A DNA stretch of 64,000 nt, taken from the NCBI GenBank assembly GCA_022695795.1, contig MU404102.1, forward strand, positions 1 through 64,000. The letters are read 5' to 3'. How positions within the stretch are numbered: the first letter of the stretch is position 1; every line of letters begins with the position of its first letter. The notes beneath the pieces are model-generated. The model was given only the letters and a program-made list of their open reading frames with translations, searched no databases and was not told the origin of the DNA. Made by a program: the position numbers and the translations under genes. Of this stretch, positions 58,231-64,000 are shown one piece after another. Origin of the DNA: Biscogniauxia marginata. Taxonomy: Eukaryota > Ascomycota > Sordariomycetes > Xylariales > Xylariaceae.

Positions 58231-59195
58231 AACCTATGATGGGCCATGCAAGGTACTGGCCATAACTTTGGTATTGTAACATTCATTACTTCGAAAATCT
58301 ACGATGTCCAACATCGCGACTGGGCATACGAGATGTTTCTTTTCAAGAGCGACAAAGTTGAGGGTCTCTACGAAAGCATCAATAAGCACCTCTTATATAA
58401 TGGTTCGCCGCCAGTGGACATTATTAACTATGGGTTCTTCCTTAATAATCCTGATATTGACTCTAAGGTAAGTAGCTCGAAACTCCAGTTGGTTCCTTTT
58501 GATTTTATTTTATTTTAAACTTTTATTTAAATTTCTCTTGACATTTTTCTTAGCCTATTACTTTCTTTTATATCCTTCAAGAAGGAGTAAAAACAGTTGA
58601 TTCGACCTACACAAAGCCTTTCCACGACGTCGGGCCTATCGTCACGGATACCGGTAGCGGAACTTATACCGATTTACCTCGCTGGACAGGTCTAGACAAT
58701 GAAGCTGCATCCTGCCAGCACACCGGTCTCGCCAATACTCGCTTCCCTATAGACATAGAGTCATACGATGTGCCAGCTATGCGGAAATTTTACGACCTCT
58801 TCGCATCCGCTACTCAGGAAACCCCTGCTTTGAATGCCTCGTTTCTCCTCGTCAAGGGCTACTCCTTGGCAGGCGTAAAAGCCGTACCTAGCGCCGCCAC
58901 CGCCTTCGCCTTCGCCTTTCGGAGCGACAACCTTCTCGTCGCCCCGGTCATCAACTAGGAGAGCTCTGGACAAAAACTCGCCAAGAAGGCTACGGATTTG
59001 GGTAACGAGCTTCGGCGAATACTTTACGAGGCGAGCGGTCGGTCCGAGTTGCACACATACATCGACTATGCCTTCGGAGACGAGACTCCGAAAAATTGGT
59101 ACGGGCATGAGGAGTGGTGCCAGGATCGCCTGCTGGCTTTGAAGAACAAATACGACCCTGAGCGAAAATTCAGTTTCTACGCGCCCATCGTGTGA
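58213..59195 (+). pseudogene. 5'-truncated FAD-linked oxidase (BBE-like)
   Basis: Plus strand, two exons: about 58213-58467 and 58554-59195, with an 86-nt intron. It begins abruptly in the middle of the FAD-binding domain at WAMQGTGHNFGIVTFITSKI (the family's WAMRGAGHNFGIV block), with a stop (TGA) just before the Trp where Phe is usual. It continues through PITFFYILQEGVKTVD, RFPIDIESYDVPAMRKFYDL and ends KYDPERKFSFYAPIV, the normal C-terminal berberine-bridge-like region. A second nonsense codon (TAG) sits at 58956-58958. The N-terminal half with the FAD-attachment site is absent. Such oxidases often sit in secondary-metabolite clusters, but none is seen here. Confidence 0.8.
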
Positions 59196-59683
59196 GGAGT
59201 TGTCGGGAATGCATGTCTCCGGATTGATATTTTACTCTTGGGGGGTTTATGTTTGCCTTAACTTCTCTTTTCTGCCCAGGGGATATTAAATCTATGCTAT
59301 ATAGCGGTTTCGAGTTCTCGGTTGTTACTATTCTGGCGATAAGAAAGTGTAAGTGGGTAAACCCTTAGAAATGCCGTATCACGTTGTTATAGTTCGGAGA
59401 AAAGAATGAGACAAACTCTACTTGAAAGTCCCAAGTAATCAAACCGGATTTTTATAATACATGACATATTTAATATTTATACTCAGTCTAAAGGCCTTCA
59501 TACTTAAAATCACAATGTGGGAGAGGGGGGTTAGTCTCGTAAGAGCGCAGGCGTAGATAGAATATCAAGGATTGTACAGTTAATCATTAGAACATCACCA
59601 TAAATTACATTAATCATATCGAGCATTGAAATGAGATTGTGTAAATAGCAAGAAAGATTCCTTCCCGCCAACGTCCTCTGAAA
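59196..59683. other. Convergent intergenic region
   Basis: Between the FAD-oxidase relic and the phosphatase 3' end. No gene seen. Confidence 0.6.
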
Positions 59684-61244
59684 CTATTGCACAACGAAAC
59701 GTTTGTCATGAGACTTGTGCAACACCGACGTATCTAATATCTCGCCCGTGATGGAGCGGATAAATTCAACCTGCAGGTTCGTCGTATCTAAAAAAGACAG
59801 CCTCGCGTAGCTGAAATCATCCGCGTAGGCGAACGAGTTGAACGACAAGTTTTTGCCAACAGAGCTCAGGCCCTCGATGTTGCCCGCGCCGCCGGCGACG
59901 ATATACATAGGCGCCTTGGGGTTGTCCATGCCATTGGGGTCCGCGATGTCGTTGTAGACGGGCTGGAACCTCTGGGAATTATGTATATGGCCGAATATGG
60001 CCAGGTCGACCCCGTACTTGTAAAGTAGGGGCTCGAAAGCAGCCTGGCAGGGGCTACAGCCGTCTCCGCCAGTAGTATACCACGGTCGATGTCCGCCGAT
60101 TAGAAGCCAGGGAGTAACGGAACGGTCGACTGAGGCGAGATCGGCCTCAAGGAAGTCAAGCTGTTGGCCCGAGTATCCGAATGGGCCGCCGTTCAACCCG
60201 GCAGATCCTCCCGGTCCATCGGGAGCATCGTCGAAATCAGTCTCGGTGTTGATCATGACGAAGTGGACCATACCATACTCGAAGGAGTACCAAAAGGGCG
60301 GCTTCGCGAGAAGCTGGGCTTTGTTAGCGTTTACTTTAGCTGTGTCGTTAGACGACGTGGACGGGAAAGCTGTCGGCATCGTCTGGCCGAAGCGGTTCAT
60401 GAAGTCCGTGAAGTTTCTCTGTCCGTCGGGGCAGAGACTAGAGGTAAACGGTATCTCTTGGCAGTTGGCCTCATGGTTCCCAGGGCTCGCCATGTAGGGC
60501 TTGCGGCCGGCGATTGGCGCTAGTTGGTCGTAGAACTGCTCGAGGATCGCCTGGAATGCATCTTGGCCATCGAACAGGTTCTTACCCTTCAGGAGCCAGT
60601 CGTCCGCATATGCAAGATCGCCGGGGTGGATGACAAATTCATAGTCATCCACTGTAGTGGCAAGACGGCCGATGGTGGTGTGGTTGAGCGAGGGGTCAAT
60701 TGATGGAATAGTATCTCTCTTAGTCTGGTCCATCCCAATAGTATAGCCGTCGACTCCATATACACCCAAATCAATAATAGCATTCATAGAAAAAGCTCCC
60801 TTGTCACCGGGTACTCGGGGACTGAAAAAATGCTCTACACTAGAGTTGGTCGAGACGATTTTATAATAGTACGTGGTAGCGGGTGCCAGATCAGTCAGCA
60901 TAACCGTGTTTGAGTATGTCCGAGACGTAGGATATGTAACCGACGATGCCGAGCAGGCCTGCAAGAGCAGGTTGTCACTAGAAGGGCCATATTGTACGCA
61001 AGGTTGATCTAGCTTTGTGTACGTGTTCCAGCCCACAGAGATTGCTGCATACCGAGTTTAGCGTGGCAAGATTCAATGAAAGCATGACTATATTATTGAA
61101 CCACTCACAGTTCGGGCCATTTATAGCAATGCGCTGCTGAACAGGAGTCGTCAAGTCGGAAGGCTTAGTAGGGTAGCTAGCCGAAGCTATAACACCAGTG
61201 GTCAAGACTAAGAGCCGTTTCACGGCAGCGAATGACGAATTCAT
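59684..61244 (-). CDS. Secreted purple acid phosphatase
   Basis: Two exons: 61244-61109 and 61044-59684 (64-nt intron, donor GTGAGT), giving 498 residues. The N-terminus (FAAVKRLLVLTTGVIASASY) is a signal peptide. The purple acid phosphatase N-terminal domain follows (QQRIAINGPNSISVGWNTYT ... LAPATTYYYKI). The metallophosphoesterase domain has all five metal-binding blocks: IDLGVYG (Asp137), GDLAYADDW (Asp188, Tyr191), GNHE (Asn235, His236), GGHRPWY (His364) and GHIHNSQR (His398, His400). The first block reads IDLG instead of GDLG but keeps Asp. Several N-x-S/T sites suit secretion. It should release phosphate from organic phosphates outside the cell. Phosphate-starvation control is typical of the family, but no site was identified. 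Confidence 0.93.
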
Positions 61245-63118
61245 AGTGTAGAGGCTCCGAGGCCAAAGAACGAATGGCACACTTGAGGAAGAAGTTGTTA
61301 AGCCTGGCATGAAGATTAGTCTTAGGTATTTTTATATCCGAGGGGATTTCGAGCTGCTACCCCACGTGCTCGGACAGTTTCTTACGTTGCTTCTAATCCC
61401 CATTTTGAGTTGTCGTCGCGTGCCTGAATACCGTGGAGTCCCAATAATCAGCTCGTGGGCTGGTTGATTGGTTGACAAGACGCCACAGTTGTTAGCCACG
61501 GACAACCGACGAGGATTCTAAAGAACGCCTATAAGACGTATTGTCCTTGGAGAAACTTTCGATAAAGCTAAGTGATAAAATGCATCTCGAAAATCAAGTA
61601 GGTTTCATTTCTCGTGTGCTGCTTATCTCCGAAGTTGGAGTAGATACGTTGGCCCCTTGAGCAATACTTACTCCAATGAGGGAATGCTGCTGAAATGAAT
61701 CTTAAACATTTTTTCACAACGCTTCAATGGCATTTGCAGAACCGAAGATTCAAAATAATTTCTATTAAAGCATTGCGGCTGAAACATGACATTGCAAAGT
61801 TTTGAACTACGTACCGTGGGGGTTGTAATTAAAATCGATGAAAACATCTTGTGATCCATCACTGAGATGACCCCGGCAGATAAGCTATGCGAATGACCGC
61901 AAATACATATTCCAAAAATGCCCAGATATGCCCAGATGTGGTCCAGGCATCAAATGATTGGTGCTGTATTACGAATGTATACCACATTAGGTGGGGCCAG
62001 CCCGCCCTATAGCTTGAGTGGTTCTAACCGGCCCTTCAAAGAGCGATAATATAGGCAGTAAAATCCTTGATAAGCCCGAGCACATCTTATATGAAGGTCA
62101 AAGCAATGCAATGCATAATAGTTCACACTGATCTACAAGATTGGAAAAACCCTAAAGGAAAAGAGGGGGAAACAGTACGTTGTGTGCATAGTACTTTATT
62201 AAGGGTGTATACTAGTATACTAGGTAGCTATAATATACCCCGAGACACTTAGTCATGGGTCAATCAGGGCGTTGTACAATAGTCGACAAATGAGACGATA
62301 CATGTATAGGAAGCACAAGTACTTTTGAGTTTCTAGAGTCATGTATTACTTTATTGAGAGGTCAATACTATCTGATCGTTTGTGCTGGTGGTTCAAGCTA
62401 TCACAGGGCGGCAGATATAATAAAGGAAACCCCAGTATTCATAGTCTTCTCTATGATATACCTGCATGTAGACCTAATAGGTACATACATACCTACGTAA
62501 GGCCCACATTTAAGCGTAAAGTTGAGTCTTGTATTCTTGTACACTTATTACGTAGGTACAAATCACATGCATGAGATAATATAGGGACTAACCATCTACA
62601 TCCCCTATCCCCTTCATCTCCATAATGGATTATGCTCCTTCGGCAATCGTAAACAAGGTTTAAAGCTGATGATAACTGCTTTCTTTTGCTCCGTTACTCA
62701 TTACACTATACCGAGAAAAAGGGTCGCCAATTTTCGACGGTAGACGGTTCCGAGCACATATAGGGAGTATTGATGGTGTCGCTATTAATGTGCAGCTTGC
62801 CTATCGAATACTTGGCTTCTAATATATCACCCCACCAGATTGTGACAAGATGTCTTCTATCTTGCGACGCTGAGATTTGGATAGTAGGTACAATACTGCA
62901 ACCTCAAAAGTGTCCACCAGCGCTAGTCGACCGATCAGAATACTACCTACCTATTCACCCGTGTTGTTAGCAGTTTACTATACATCTACATAATTGTGGG
63001 GTTCCTTGAAAATGTCATAGAAACTAGAGCTGACTTGACTCGTGGGCTGCTGGGCGAATCTCGTACTCACAATCAATATCGATCTACTTACAAATGACCA
63101 GCGTAGCAAGGTAATAGA
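61245..63118. other. Intergenic
   Basis: About 1.9 kb with no supported gene. Frames of 60-77 codons are isolated and low in content. Nothing else recognised. Confidence 0.5.
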
Positions 63119-63365
63119 ATCGCGAAATATGCCTCTTCTACGAATGCTCGCGGACCCAGAGTAATACACCGATAAGACGAATGGCTTCTTGAACGACGTC
63201 GCTAAACGCCTTGAGGACATCCTCAAGTTTGCCCACCAATGCCGCTTTCCGGTGTCGACAAATGTACACGTTCAATTCAATCTGCAGTCGTGATGCCGGA
63301 TCGCTCGTTCATGACTAGTACATGGCGAAAGAGATCAATGATGTTCTGTTTATCGAGATTAATTT
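63119..63365 (-). pseudogene. Unidentified helical protein relic
   Basis: Minus strand. One frame (about 63290 to 63149) is coding-like: LNVYICRHRKAALVGKLEDV, then LKAFSDVVQEAIRLIGVLLW and VREHS before a TAG. Upstream, in another phase, LDKQNIIDLFRHVLVMNERS continues the same style, so a frameshift separates the two. The helical, Leu-rich pattern might come from the N-terminal region of a fungal STAND/NACHT protein, but I cannot name the family with confidence. Confidence 0.4.
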
Positions 63366-63547
63366 AGACTGGCCACGTCACCTCCCTCTTGGAAAGTACC
63401 ATCATATACGTAAATATCCCTATCCGTGACATAACAACTTAGGAATGTTCGCAACTATGAATGCCGGGAAAGCCCAGACTCGTCTCAGAGAATGGGTAGT
63501 TATGTACCTATTCACTCACTTGATACAAGTTCCCCCTTGGCATATCA

Positions 63548-64000
63548 TCACTGCGCATGCGCGATGAACTTGGCTTTTCTCTTAGCTTGGATATGCCACC
63601 AAGCTATCGAGAAAAGGGCAATGAATCCATATATTACCAAGAATAATTCATGTTCAGTGCTGAGACTGGGTATGTCGGTGGGAAAAACATGATCACTGAT
63701 ATAAATATGACCCAAACTATAGCAACGACATTTATAGGCTTCTGCCAGCGGCCGAGTCAGACTGGTCCTTTGTTAATATGTAGTTCTTTCTCGTAATATA
63801 TCCTTGCTTCGATGATGGTGATGTACGATAGATCCATCGCAGGCGCTGTGATGCCGAAATTGCCGTTGATAGTTTGTGTGCTTCCAAAGACAATGAGGTT
63901 CTGGGGACAATAAAATCCCATCACTGGCCAAACGCTGTAAAGAGGCGTCTCTATATATCTGTTCATCTTTCAAAGAGTTCTTGTTCGAATTAGTAATTGT
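63548..64000 (-). pseudogene. Amino-acid permease C-terminal relic
   Basis: Minus strand, running off the right edge. The reading IETPLYSVWPVMGFYCPQNL, IVFGSTQTINGNFGITAPAM, DLSYITIIEARIYYEKEL, then LGRWQKPINVVAIVWVIFIS and FFPPTYPVSALNMNYSW is the last third of a fungal amino-acid/GABA-type permease of the APC superfamily. A TGA interrupts it in the usual GPF/V-x-LGRW turn, near 63755. A one-base loss after NMNYSW shifts the frame before IYGFIALFSIAWWHIQAKRK and the final stop at 63548. Two separate lesions make it a pseudogene unless intron or sequencing error explains them. The N-terminal part lies beyond the window. Confidence 0.72.

Overview
The window is nuclear DNA of a filamentous ascomycete (Pezizomycotina). 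Protein genes carry short GT-AG introns of about 49-94 nt. Typical fungal families are present (a PaxU-like DUF829 protein, a Rua1-type regulator, an F-box protein, a fungal rhodopsin-domain relic). The transposon DNA is AT-rich and decayed in the manner of repeat-induced point mutation (RIP). Many short TACCTAGGTA-type palindromes lie between genes; I associate these with Sordariomycetes, but that placement is inference.

Layout. 1-1759 is a RIP-decayed, internally deleted chromovirus relic (LTR end, gag, a second and different LTR). 1760-10154 holds a hypothetical membrane protein (-), a PaxU-like alpha/beta-hydrolase-fold protein (+), a MYND zinc-finger protein (+) and a three-exon GNAT acetyltransferase (-). 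10155-23095 is dominated by one gene, a three-exon Rua1-type regulator (-), isolated by about 6 kb and 5 kb of non-coding DNA. 23096-46925 is the conserved core: a proline-rich protein (-), Arp8 of the INO80 complex (+), a large SNF2/ATRX-like remodeller (-), glutathione synthetase (+), a disordered hypothetical protein (+), mitochondrial SSB (-), a six-exon protein kinase (-) and a conserved hypothetical (+).

47278-54786 is a full-length chromodomain Ty3/gypsy retrotransposon on the minus strand. It has two 414-bp LTRs and an ATTAT target-site duplication. It also holds a decayed extra reading frame on the opposite strand between pol and one LTR. 54787-64000 is an accessory-looking flank: an intact F-box protein and an intact secreted purple acid phosphatase lie among broken genes. 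The broken genes are a rhodopsin-domain relic fused head-to-head to a truncated FAD-linked oxidase, an unidentified helical relic, and an amino-acid permease relic running off the right edge.

Splicing models were derived by hand. For every multi-exon gene given as intact, the summed exon length is divisible by three and the joined protein continues the family alignment across each junction. Two nuclear chromatin genes (arp8 and the SNF2 protein) are neighbours, but I see no metabolic cluster. Most of the window is ordinary housekeeping DNA; the most unusual parts are the antisense frame in the retroelement and the gene-fusion breakpoint at about 58.2 kb.
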